Below, piece by piece: positions 38,349-46,731 of a stretch of 60,208 nucleotides of DNA. The position numbers and the translations under genes were made by a program. Under the pieces are notes generated by a model, which saw only the letters and a list, made by a program, of their open reading frames with translations, was not told the origin of the DNA and made no database searches. The stretch lies in NCBI GenBank assembly GCA_021784595.1, contig JAJYHT010000064.1, positions 1-60,208 on the forward strand, given 5' to 3'. The stretch is from Bacillota bacterium (GTDB taxonomy: Bacteria > Bacillota > Sulfobacillia > Sulfobacillales > Sulfobacillaceae). Numbering within the stretch: the stretch's first letter is position 1; each line of letters opens with the position of its first letter.

Positions 38349-38843
38349 TTGTCAGCACTGACGGGAAAAACAGTTACGTATTCACGCACTGAAATGACCG
38401 AATTGGCCTTGCCTGGGGATTCCAATGTTTTGGGAAATATATTAGGCGGACGGGTGATGCACTGGATTGACTTGGCAGCCGCCATGACCGCAGCACGCCA
38501 CGCAGGGCGTGTTGCCGTGACAGCGTCGATCGACAGTCTGGAATTCCTTCATCCCATAAAAGTGGGGCAGGTGGTGCACTTAGTCGCCCAAATCAATTGG
38601 GCGGGGCGAACTTCAATGGAGATCGGGGTGGAAGTATTCCGGGAGGATATGGCCATAGCTGACATCAAGCGTACCAGTTCGGCATTTTTAACATTTGTTG
38701 CCTTAGACGCCAACGGCAAGCCCGTTGAGGTTCCTCCCTTAATCTTGAGCACGTCCGAGGAAGAGGAGCGGTTCCGGGCGGCACAGACCCGCCGGGCCGA
38801 ACGTTTGGCTCATCGACAACAGGCTCAACAACATAGAGAGTGA
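38349..38843 (+). CDS. Acyl-CoA thioesterase, hotdog fold (YciA/BFIT type)
   Basis: About 165 residues. NVLGNILGGRVMHWIDLAAAMTA carries the catalytic Asp and Gly-rich helix start of the HotDog ACOT family, then SIDSLEFLHPIKVGQVV. Hydrolyses acyl-CoA. Start TTG 38349 with AGGAG at 38334-38338. 12 bases before the amidohydrolase, so probably one transcript, though no joint role is known. Confidence 0.88.
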   Translation: MSALTGKTVTYSRTEMTELALPGDSNVLGNILGGRVMHWIDLAAAMTAARHAGRVAVTASIDSLEFLHPIKVGQVVHLVAQINWAGRTSMEIGVEVFREDMAIADIKRTSSAFLTFVALDANGKPVEVPPLILSTSEEEERFRAAQTRRAERLAHRQQAQQHRE

Positions 38844-38855
38844 GGTGGGGGTGCA

Positions 38856-40016
38856 GTGCTAGCTATAGTGGGAGGTCGTGTGGAAACCATCAGCCAAGGC
38901 GCCTTGCCCGAGGCTACGGTATTGATAGATGACGCAGGCAAAATTGTCGCCGTGGGCGATGTTGGAGTAATACCCCGGGACGCGCAAGTGATCGACGCCC
39001 ATGGCCAGTATGTGTTGCCCGGCTTCATAGATTCGCATACCCACCTAGGAGTGTTTAATGATGGTGAAGGAAGAGAAGGAGCCGACGGCAACGAAATGAT
39101 TGCTCCGATCACCCCGGGCATTCGCGCTATCGATGGCTTTTATCCTGAGGATATGGCGTTGCTCGATGCGATTGCAGGAGGAATTACGGCGGCCTGGGTC
39201 ACCCCAGGGAGCGGGAATGTGATTGGAGGACAGGGCGCTACATTGCGTCTGTATGGTCGGGATGTGGAAGAGATGGTGCTGAAAAATCCGTCAGGAATGA
39301 AAAGTGCCATGGGAGAAAATCCTAAACGCGTCTATGGAACGGACAAGAAGGCGCCGATGACGCGCATGGGTGTGGCGCGTGTGTTCCGACAGGCGTTGGC
39401 AGACGCCATCGACTATGCCCAAAAGCATGACAAAGATCCTGAGGCTCCTCGCAATTTGGATATGGAAGCTTTAGGATTGGTCGTAAATGGCACCATACCG
39501 TTGCGGACTCATGCGCATCGGGCGGATGACATTCTCACTGCGATGCGCATAGCCCGAGAATTTGGCCTGCGACAAGTCATTGAACATGGTACGGAAGCTT
39601 TTAAAGTCATCGACCAACTTTTAGCTGCCGGGACGCCAGTCTCGCTCGGCCCGGCGTTGGTCGCCCGGGTGAAGGTTGAGGTGCGCGAGCGCAGTTTTAA
39701 AACGCCGGGCATTTTAGCCAAAGCTGGCGTAAAGGTGTCGCTGATTACGGATCATCCTGTGGTTCCAGTGCAATATTTGGTGGCAAGTGCTGCTTTTGCG
39801 GTGCGGGAGGGATTGGCGGAAGAAGACGCCCTTCGCGCTATTACCCAAAATCCAGCCGATATCTGTGGTGTCGGTGAACGTTTGGGATCCATCGAGCCAG
39901 GCAAAGACGGGGACATAGTGATATGGAACGGCCATCCCTTTGAATTTCGCAGCACCGTGGACAAAACTATCATTCAAGGGTGCGTCGTATACGACCGCAA
40001 TCGGGATACGAATTAG
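38856..40016 (+). CDS. Metal-dependent amidohydrolase (imidazolonepropionase-like)
   Basis: About 386 residues. PGFIDSHTHLGVF has the HxH metal site; later His in RTHAHRADDI and EHGTEAFK, and the Asp in LITDHPVV complete an amidohydrolase site. It is the subgroup that includes enamidase- and prolidase-like enzymes; the substrate cannot be named. Start GTG 38856 behind GAGGTGGGGG. Confidence 0.85.
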   Translation: MLAIVGGRVETISQGALPEATVLIDDAGKIVAVGDVGVIPRDAQVIDAHGQYVLPGFIDSHTHLGVFNDGEGREGADGNEMIAPITPGIRAIDGFYPEDMALLDAIAGGITAAWVTPGSGNVIGGQGATLRLYGRDVEEMVLKNPSGMKSAMGENPKRVYGTDKKAPMTRMGVARVFRQALADAIDYAQKHDKDPEAPRNLDMEALGLVVNGTIPLRTHAHRADDILTAMRIAREFGLRQVIEHGTEAFKVIDQLLAAGTPVSLGPALVARVKVEVRERSFKTPGILAKAGVKVSLITDHPVVPVQYLVASAAFAVREGLAEEDALRAITQNPADICGVGERLGSIEPGKDGDIVIWNGHPFEFRSTVDKTIIQGCVVYDRNRDTN

Positions 40017-40047
40017 ATTTCCGCAAGGGGCATAAAGATTTGTGTCG

Positions 40048-40078
40048 GGGCAAGTCCATACCAGGACTTGCCCTTTAA
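40048..40078 (+). terminator. Terminator after the amidohydrolase
   Basis: GGGCAAGTCC (40048-40057) and GGACTTGCCC (40064-40073), 10-bp perfect stem with loop ATACCA, followed by TTTAAT. Confidence 0.85.
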
Positions 40079-40324
40079 TATGCCTGCCGCCATGGCTCAA
40101 AGAGCGACCGCGATAAGAAAGGAATGTGGCGGATTATCAAGTGTGTGCCGAATCATGGAAGGGTTTTACGCCGTTCTGAATTTTTTACAGTAATCCGGTA
40201 ATTGCGTCGGGATCACATAAATTGACCAATAAATCGTCATTTTTCACCCTTCTTCCAAATTTATGAATTCAGATTTGTCGAACTTTCCGTTTAATTTTTG
40301 ATAGGTATTCGGAATATTTTTGGA

Positions 40325-40384
40325 TGTACCATGCTGGTACAGCGTTGCCTAAAGGCAATATACGCTGGATAGGGGGAATATCCG
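40325..40384 (+). promoter_or_regulatory. Leader with three small hairpins before the secretion-like operon
   Basis: GTACCA-TGC-TGGTAC (40329-40343 region), TTGCC-TAAA-GGCAA and GGATA...TATCC (40368-40384) lie in a row. The last encloses GGGGGAA, the only RBS-like sequence for the first gene, so it could control translation. Exact role inferred. Confidence 0.4.
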
Positions 40385-40618
40385 ATGCCTTCAGCGCAAT
40401 TGCTGATTATGCTTTCCCGGATGACCAGCCTTTTGGTTGATGTTGCCGGCGGGGTATTTACTTTAGTGATGGTTTATGGAGGAATTCGTCTAATGGTGGC
40501 ACATAGTCCTCGGGCAGTGCAAAGTTCCAAGGAGTTAATGGGTCGAGCAGCAATCGGACTGGCTTTGATCCTCTTGGTGGACGTCATACGGCAACTTTTG
40601 CAATATGTCGTCTCTTAA
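40385..40618 (+). CDS. VirB2/TrbC-like small membrane protein
   Basis: About 77 residues with two hydrophobic helices (VDVAGGVFTLVMVYGGIRL and IGLALILLVDVIRQLL), matching TrbC/VirB2 pilin or channel components. No clear signal peptide. First gene of a seven-gene coupled cluster; it overlaps the next by 14 bases. Start ATG 40385. Confidence 0.65.
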   Translation: MPSAQLLIMLSRMTSLLVDVAGGVFTLVMVYGGIRLMVAHSPRAVQSSKELMGRAAIGLALILLVDVIRQLLQYVVS

Positions 40619-41384
40619 TCCTTTAACGTGGTCCTTGGAACAATTGTCGCGTTGGGTGGATCAAGCCTTAGTTCAAGTTGCGAGCCGTCTGTTCCGTCAA
40701 GTGGTGTTTGCGCCGGTAAGGTGGAGTGATGCTGCTGGCGGACTTTATCGGATGAATTTGACCATTGCGCTATCCGCCCTATCTTTGATTGCGGTGTGGA
40801 GTTTGCTTCGGCAGATGTGGCCAGTATCTTTATATCCCAAACATCCGCAACTGACGTTGGAACGCATCGTGACCGCCGCTGTGCTGGCAGTTGTGGCGCT
40901 CCCGGTCATCCATACGCTGCTTGAACTCAACAACCAGATCGTACTGACCTTTGTTTCCCATGTCCCTACGGTCAATCTGGTGAGCGCATCGTCACTGGAA
41001 CTGTCGGTCAATCCATTGTTGGCACTGGGGTTAGGGGCGCTGGTATTAGTTCTATTAATTTATCTCGGATTCTTTTATGCCTTGCGGACTGTGGAAATCT
41101 ATGTTTTGGCGGGATTGTTCCCATGGTTTGCCATCTTGTGGGCATCAGGAACCGACGATAGTTGGCTGAACAACATTGTCCGAGAACTAATGGTCGCGGT
41201 GTTCGTGCAAAGTGTGCATGCGATGACATTTTGGATGTTTGTTCAGCTGACGACCCACACCTCCAGCCTAAGCGATGAGTTTTTGGATGCAGGTGTCTTA
41301 TGGTATATGACTAAAATTCCCGACCAATTGCGGCGGCTGTTGGGGGCTTCGGGACAACGGGGGAGATTGTTGCCATGGATGTAG
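40605..41384 (+). CDS. VirB6/TrbL-like polytopic membrane protein
   Basis: About 259 residues with five or six hydrophobic segments (LTIALSALSLIAVWSLL, IVTAAVLAVVALPVIHTLL, LALGLGALVLVLLIYLGFF, VYLAGLFPWFAI-like). Resembles the conserved membrane core of VirB6/TrbL type IV secretion channel subunits. Overlaps both neighbours. No similarity proof without a search; placement beside VirB2/VirB3/VirB4-like genes is the main support. Confidence 0.55.
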   Translation: MSSLNPLTWSLEQLSRWVDQALVQVASRLFRQVVFAPVRWSDAAGGLYRMNLTIALSALSLIAVWSLLRQMWPVSLYPKHPQLTLERIVTAAVLAVVALPVIHTLLELNNQIVLTFVSHVPTVNLVSASSLELSVNPLLALGLGALVLVLLIYLGFFYALRTVEIYVLAGLFPWFAILWASGTDDSWLNNIVRELMVAVFVQSVHAMTFWMFVQLTTHTSSLSDEFLDAGVLWYMTKIPDQLRRLLGASGQRGRLLPWM

Positions 41385-41656
41385 TACGCATCGTTCCAGT
41401 CCCTTTGTCTAAAGAGCCAGTAGTTTTGTGGGGATTGCGGCTCAAAGACTTGGTTTGGTTGGCTGTAGGGCTGGCCGCTGATCTGTTGGTCTGGCCGCAC
41501 CACCGAAGATGGGCCGATCACTGGGAGGCCATGGTGATACTCAGCAGTGGCGGTGTGATCATGGCCTGGGTGCGATATCAAGGGTTGTCAGTGTCAGAGT
41601 GGGGATTGCTGTTGTTGCGTCACACAGTTAGGCCAAAGCTTTATATCGCCAAATAG
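41375..41656 (+). CDS. PrgI/VirB3-like membrane protein
   Basis: About 93 residues. IVPVPLSKEPVVLWGLRLKDL followed by two hydrophobic helices fits PrgI/VirB3 proteins, which anchor the VirB4 ATPase to the membrane and sit directly before it in Gram-positive conjugation systems. Start ATG 41375 lies in the end of the preceding gene. Confidence 0.6.
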   Translation: MDVVRIVPVPLSKEPVVLWGLRLKDLVWLAVGLAADLLVWPHHRRWADHWEAMVILSSGGVIMAWVRYQGLSVSEWGLLLLRHTVRPKLYIAK

Positions 41657-41690
41657 GATTGTCTAAATTCATTGGGATGAGGTGCACGAG

Positions 41691-42281
41691 ATGGCGGTTT
41701 CATTAAATCGATTACTACCCATTAGAGCCATTGGACCAGGAATTTGCCTTATCGGACGGGATCGCTTTTCTGCGGTTAGCGAGGCTATTCCGGTGAACTT
41801 TTCGCTTCGATCACTAGGGGATCAACAGCGCCTCATCCATGGATATACGGTTTTTCTCAACGGATTGAATTTCCCAGTGGAACTTCTGGTTCGGTCGGAC
41901 ATGCTGCGGCTAGATGATTACTTGGGGGATTTGAAGTCACGCGAGGAGGAAATCGAACCCCATTTGCGGCCGTCATTAGGCGATTACATTGACTTTATTC
42001 AGGAAACGGTTTCCGTTCATCATCTCTTGCGGCGGCGGTTTTTTGTCATCTTGTCTTGGCAGGGATCCGATAGTCGGAGTCGCCCCTTGCGGCGGGGCGA
42101 GGTTCTATGGGATGAAGCAGAGCAGGAACTGGGACGTAGGCGGGATGTTGTAGCAGAAGGGCTGCGACCTTTGGGCATCCGACTTAGACTGTTTTCGGCA
42201 GAAGAAACCTTTAAGTTTTTTTATGCCAGTTTAGGAGGAGGACAGGCACTGCCTCCGGGAGTGAATTGGGCATGGGATTGA
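41691..42281 (+). CDS. TraC-like protein, equals the N-terminal part of VirB4
   Basis: About 196 residues. FSLRSLGDQQRLIHGYTVFLNGLNFPVELLVRSD (quoted in part) matches the TraC-like domain that forms the N-terminus of VirB4 in many Gram-positive systems. A soluble alpha/beta domain with no membrane helix. GAGGTG RBS at 41677-41682. The VirB4 motor follows with a 10-base overlap, so the pair represents a split VirB4. Confidence 0.68.
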   Translation: MAVSLNRLLPIRAIGPGICLIGRDRFSAVSEAIPVNFSLRSLGDQQRLIHGYTVFLNGLNFPVELLVRSDMLRLDDYLGDLKSREEEIEPHLRPSLGDYIDFIQETVSVHHLLRRRFFVILSWQGSDSRSRPLRRGEVLWDEAEQELGRRRDVVAEGLRPLGIRLRLFSAEETFKFFYASLGGGQALPPGVNWAWD

Positions 42282-43957
42282 TAGGACGTCTGACGCGTTC
42301 ACCAATGGTGGATGCCATTATGCCGGATTCCGTCCATCTATCAGCTGGGGAATGGCAGATGCAAGGCCAATGGTATCGAAGTTTCTCTGTTATCGCCTAT
42401 CCGCGGGAAGTTCAGCCGGGGTGGTTCGAGCCGTTGTTGCGCTTTCCTCGGCCTTTGGCCATCACTCTATATTCCGGCCCCGTGCCGTATGAAGCGCAGT
42501 TAGGTTCCATGCGACGCTCTTTGTTGTGGAGCCTAGGAAGTGAGGAGGCTAGCCGGTCTTCGGGTCGGTTAGCTGATCCCTTGCAACATACGGCTATCGA
42601 AGATGCCCAGCGGATACGGCAGGGCATTGCACGGGGAGAAACCCGTTTGATTGAGACACACTTAACCTTGACGCTATGGGGCAATAGTCGTCAGGAATTG
42701 GAAGAGTCCTCCAATCTTTTGGTAAGCATGGCCTCGGGAATGTTGCTGGTGGTCCGCGTGTTGCGATATCAACAAGACTTGGGACTTCGCCGAATGCTTC
42801 CAGTGTTTGGTTCTCCTCCCCATCCGCGCGACATGGACACCGAGGCTTGGGCCACGCTGTTCCCTTACGCGTCGCAAGAATTGATTCACCCACAGGGGCA
42901 AGTGTGGGGAACCAACGCAAAAAGTCGGTCATTGGTGATTGTGGACCGGTTTCAATTGCCGTCACCCCATTCGGTTACTGTGGCATGGTCAGGTGCCGGT
43001 AAAAGCTTCAGCGCCAAATTGGAAATTCTTCGGTCCCGGTATCGTGGGATACCCGTCAAAGTATTGGATCCTGAAGGTGAGTACCGCATGTTGGAGAAGG
43101 CAGGTGCGCACGTGTGGGCCATCGGGGATCCCGTTAATCCGGCATTTCCCTGGGATCCCTTCGTGATCTATGCCGACGACAGCGCAGAAGATGTCGAGCG
43201 GCAAACAGATTTCTTGGTGCGATTTTTACAACGTCTTGATCCTGGCGTCGATCAAATGGTGCCCGCCACGGAACGTGCATTATGGCGCATTCTTAAAGAG
43301 AGGCCGCAGACCGCTGGTCGAGACCAGCCGTATGTTTTTCGGCATGAGCGCAACGTTTTGTGCGACGGCACAGTGCTTTTGAAAGTCTTAGGTGAAATAA
43401 ATCCAATGGTGGCGGAGAGAGTGGAGTCTTTAATCCATCGGTGGCGGGTCCTAGCGCCCGAGCATAAGGGCATTAGCGCTGAATTTGAGGTATTTGACTT
43501 AAGCAGGCTAACCCAAAGGATGAAGGCGGCGGCGTACTTGGCGTTGACTGAACATATCGCTCGCACGGTCACTCAAGTTCATCGACAGCTTGTGGTTTTT
43601 GACGAAGCGTGGCAACTGTTAATCGATGAAAAAACGGCCGAATATCTTGAAGCTTTGTACCGTCGGGCCCGAAAATGGGGCACTGCCTTGTCAATCATTA
43701 CCCAAGACATAGGGGACTTTACGCGCAGCCAGGCAGCTCAAGTCTGTTTGCGCAACTCCCCTATTGTGTTGTTGCTGCGCCAGCACGCGGAAAGTTTGAC
43801 CGAGATTGCGCAATTGATGCGGCTAGAGCAAGGAGAAATAGATTTGCTGACTCTGGCGCAACGCGGGCAGGGCTTGCTCATTGTGGGGGATGATCATGTG
43901 CCCTTGAATGTGGTGGCCGCTCCGCACGAACTTCATTTGATTTCCCATTCAGAATAA
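42272..43957 (+). CDS. VirB4-like type IV secretion ATPase (motor part)
   Basis: About 561 residues. Walker A AWSGAGKS near residue 242 and Walker B LVVFDEAWQLL near 438, then ARKWGTALSIITQDIGDF and QGLLIVGDD, as in VirB4/TraE motors that power substrate or pilin movement. The DPEGEY motif (about residue 267) is also typical. Start ATG 42272 preferred to TTG 42266. Central gene of the cluster; no VirD4 coupling protein or relaxase is found nearby. Confidence 0.88.
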   Translation: MGLIGRLTRSPMVDAIMPDSVHLSAGEWQMQGQWYRSFSVIAYPREVQPGWFEPLLRFPRPLAITLYSGPVPYEAQLGSMRRSLLWSLGSEEASRSSGRLADPLQHTAIEDAQRIRQGIARGETRLIETHLTLTLWGNSRQELEESSNLLVSMASGMLLVVRVLRYQQDLGLRRMLPVFGSPPHPRDMDTEAWATLFPYASQELIHPQGQVWGTNAKSRSLVIVDRFQLPSPHSVTVAWSGAGKSFSAKLEILRSRYRGIPVKVLDPEGEYRMLEKAGAHVWAIGDPVNPAFPWDPFVIYADDSAEDVERQTDFLVRFLQRLDPGVDQMVPATERALWRILKERPQTAGRDQPYVFRHERNVLCDGTVLLKVLGEINPMVAERVESLIHRWRVLAPEHKGISAEFEVFDLSRLTQRMKAAAYLALTEHIARTVTQVHRQLVVFDEAWQLLIDEKTAEYLEALYRRARKWGTALSIITQDIGDFTRSQAAQVCLRNSPIVLLLRQHAESLTEIAQLMRLEQGEIDLLTLAQRGQGLLIVGDDHVPLNVVAAPHELHLISHSE

Positions 43958-43970
43958 CGAGGTGATATGT

Positions 43971-44519
43971 ATGACCTTACCAGTTAAAGTGCCGCGTGCC
44001 GGGGCGATAGCTATGTTGGTAGCGGGAATTTTATACACGGTGTTGAGTTTGCCCCATTTATTTGCTTCGGCTGCATCGGTTCCGGTAGCAACTCGTTTCG
44101 TGGCCAGTGGCAACGCTTTAAGCTCGAGTGATGTTTCCCAGTCGAGGATCTCGTTGCATGCCATTTCATTTTCTAAAAATTGGGTGCTAAAAGAACCCGT
44201 GGTCCCTGGTGAAGTGATAACGCCTGCTCTGTTGACCCCGATGAATCACGTGTCGGGAGTTTTGGTGGCGGTCACCCCGTCATTCTCCGAAGATATGGCG
44301 GTAGCCACTCCAGGCAGCGAAATTCAAATTGTTCTGATCTTAAGAGATGGCAGGACATGGAGGTCGCCCACCGAGCAAGTGTTAAGCGCGCCCGGTGCCA
44401 GCAATCTTTTGGGGTCGAATCAGAGTGCCATCTTGGTGCGATTGCCCATGAAAGACGCGCTGTCGTTCATGAAATTGTCTAGTCGTGCTCAAATTTTTTT
44501 GATTGGAGTGTCTCCATGA
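43971..44519 (+). CDS. SAF-domain protein, CpaB/RcpC-like, membrane anchored
   Basis: About 182 residues: N-terminal membrane helix (GAIAMLVAGILYTVLSL), then a SAF-type region (ATRFVASGNALSSSDVSQSRIS, KEPVVPGEVITPALL) as in CpaB/RcpC proteins of Tad/Flp pili. GAGGTG RBS at 43959-43964. Combining a SAF protein with VirB4-like genes is unusual. Overlaps the following gene by ATGA. Confidence 0.68.
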   Translation: MTLPVKVPRAGAIAMLVAGILYTVLSLPHLFASAASVPVATRFVASGNALSSSDVSQSRISLHAISFSKNWVLKEPVVPGEVITPALLTPMNHVSGVLVAVTPSFSEDMAVATPGSEIQIVLILRDGRTWRSPTEQVLSAPGASNLLGSNQSAILVRLPMKDALSFMKLSSRAQIFLIGVSP

Positions 44520-45454
44520 TTGTGGTGGGCAGCGGTCATAGAGAGGTTCAGCAATTCGCGAAGTCTCAAAAAGTCCTAACCCGGCTTGTGGGCAGTTGGT
44601 CTGAACTGATTGAGATTTGTCCTAAAGCGGATAGGGTTTTGATTGGTGAACGATTGCCCGGAAGACCTCCCTGGGATCAGGTGCAGGAATTTATCGCTTC
44701 ATACCAAGCAATCCAATGGCTGATTTGGATTCCCAAGGATGAGCAGGGCGCCATAGGAGATGCCGCTGGAGCGGAGATAGTGTTAGGAGATTTGTCTTCT
44801 GAGCGGCTGTTAGATTGGCTAAGTCCGCGCTTAGAGCCAGAACGGCAGTTGGTGCTGCCTAAACGATGGGTGTTGTGGAGGCCTTATCTAACGGGAGAGA
44901 ACGATATTGTTCCGGCCATGACAGCCGAAGCTAAACGGCAGCATGGTCGAGGCGTTTGGATTGATTTGGACTGGCAATTGGCGCGATTGACCGCCGCATT
45001 GCATATCGAAGTATGGGAAAGACCACTGTCACAATACGAAAAACTTAAACCTTACGCAACAGAGTGGGGAGGGATCGTGCCTGCTCCACCTCCTTGGTCG
45101 ATCATATTTGATATGCCGTCTGCAGCAGATATTCACACTTTTTTGATCCAGGACTATGCGTGGTGCGGTGTGGATATTGGCGCAAATTTTCGCACTCAGC
45201 TTGCGATGAGCGCACTAGGAACGATCCGCAATGTAGTTGTCTTATCTAATGGCTCAAATACCAAAATACTCCAAGAGGGACTTCAATCTTTGCTCACGTT
45301 GCGACCAGATTTTGAGATATTGGGAATTGGGTCTGAAAGGCTGGCTAAACCAGTAATCGAACGCGCAGGCGGCACCTGGCACCAAATGGGAGAACCGTTG
45401 ACAGCTCCGACTCGGGGATTGAAGAAAATTTTCAACAAACGGTTACCGCGTTGA
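44516..45454 (+). CDS. Probable TadZ/CpaE-like protein without a Walker A motif
   Basis: About 312 residues, not strongly recognised. The C-terminal half resembles the MinD/ParA fold (GVDIGANFRTQLAMSALGTIRNVVVLSNGS fits the vDig-n-----a---ad-vvlv-n pattern), and the N-terminal 90 residues look receiver-like. No P-loop is seen. TadZ/CpaE proteins place Tad pilus machines at the pole and some lack a working P-loop, so this is the best guess. Last gene of the cluster. Confidence 0.45.
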   Translation: MIVVGSGHREVQQFAKSQKVLTRLVGSWSELIEICPKADRVLIGERLPGRPPWDQVQEFIASYQAIQWLIWIPKDEQGAIGDAAGAEIVLGDLSSERLLDWLSPRLEPERQLVLPKRWVLWRPYLTGENDIVPAMTAEAKRQHGRGVWIDLDWQLARLTAALHIEVWERPLSQYEKLKPYATEWGGIVPAPPPWSIIFDMPSAADIHTFLIQDYAWCGVDIGANFRTQLAMSALGTIRNVVVLSNGSNTKILQEGLQSLLTLRPDFEILGIGSERLAKPVIERAGGTWHQMGEPLTAPTRGLKKIFNKRLPR

Positions 45455-46341
45455 GTCTGCACGGGATCTGCGAGTGTTTTAGTAGAAGGCAGTTAGAGGA
45501 GCATACCATGGTGCCCCCATTAGATGCCATTGCTTATGGTGCAGACGTCCGGACATGGCGCGACAACTCGAGAAACACGGCAGGGAAGTTTCCGTGCGTT
45601 TGTTCAAAATCCCCCTCCCCACAGATACCGCTATCGGGGGTGGGGGCAACAGCACCAAGAACTGGATTAAGTCCAAAACCGTGACCTGAGCGCCTTTTAG
45701 TTCCTATGACATGCTTTGCCGTAAGTGCTGGGGTATTTTCTCGTCGATTACGCATCTAGAGGATGTACTTGCCGACCAATGAGTTCTAACGCTCCGGTGA
45801 ACCATATCCCTCAACCGTCCGCGAAAAAAGGACGGATGGGATTAGCCACCGTTATGGTAATCATGGTGGCGCCTAGTGCAATCAATCCATTGAGAGCAGC
45901 CTATTGACGGCGCCGGCGGAGAACGACATTGGTAACGTTAGCGGATGAGCCGACGCGGCGACTCAGTGCGGTGTGGGGAATCTGTCCCAGCTGCTTGCAG
46001 TCCTGAAAGACGTAATGATACTGATCGTGTGATTCCCGCAACGTCGAGCAGGTTAATAAGGATCAGTGGATCCGTAGCGTCTGATACCTGTATTTTCATG
46101 CAGCTGGTTTTGTTAGAGTTCGGGCCAATAGCAAAGACTGCGTGAGCCCCCAAGCACAAGAATCCGATCAACCGATTTTAGTAGGTTGCCTGGCTTTATC
46201 GGTTTGCGTTTGACAGGACAGCCTTAGGTATCTCAGAGCATAGAATGAGCGACGTCAACTGGCGCGATTATAGTAGATTAATCTGAAGGTCGGCGACAAA
46301 GTTGCGTGAGCTTGACAGCAAGCAGATTATGGCAGGGTTTT
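45455..46341. other. Decayed region after the secretion-like cluster
   Basis: About 890 bases, no intact gene. Short frames include one at 45725-45907 with a hydrophobic stretch LATVMVIMVAPSAI, and one from an ATG at 45555 reading MARQLEKHGREVSVRLFK. A palindromic CCCC...GGGG pattern occurs around 45610-45650. Nothing can be assigned. Confidence 0.4.
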
Positions 46342-46731
46342 CTAATTGGGGCTCACCTCGGGCGGCATCCGAAAGACGGTGCCTCGAAACAAAGCAATTA
46401 ACTCATCGTGGGCGTTATGGATTTCCACGGTATACACTGCAACGCGTCGGCGCAGTGTTTTTTCTTCGCACCGTGCGACCAATTTCTCGCCCGCTCGGGC
46501 GGCTCGGATGAAGGTCATAGAGGTGTCGAGTGCCACTGATGGAATGCCATGCAGATTACTGGCTCGCGCAAATACGGCATCGGCCAATGAGAAGATGACG
46601 CCGCCGTGCGCAGTGCCGTGCTGATTTAAATGGCGGGAGGAAATGGTGAGATGCGCTATCACTAACTCGGGCCGCTCTTCGGTAATGACAATGCCTAGAT
46701 CGTCGCCAAAAACATCCCGATTTTCTGCCAC
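46342..46731 (-). CDS. PaaI-type hydroxyphenylacetyl-CoA thioesterase
   Basis: About 130 residues, hotdog fold. HLNQHGTAHGGVIFSLADAVFARASN is quoted in part: the HGG/Asp motif typical of PaaI. PaaI releases dead-end CoA thioesters in phenylacetate degradation, and the paa genes begin 1.2 kb to the right on the other strand. Start GTG 46731; the RBS GGAAGG is 13 bases away, weak. Confidence 0.85.
   Translation of the reverse strand: MAENRDVFGDDLGIVITEERPELVIAHLTISSRHLNQHGTAHGGVIFSLADAVFARASNLHGIPSVALDTSMTFIRAARAGEKLVARCEEKTLRRRVAVYTVEIHNAHDELIALFRGTVFRMPPEVSPN

Noticed and set aside
42272-43957. A defective Walker A in the VirB4-like ATPase (Ala in place of the first Gly)
   Set aside because: The P-loop pattern allows Ala or Gly at that position (A/G-x4-GK-S/T), so the site looks normal.
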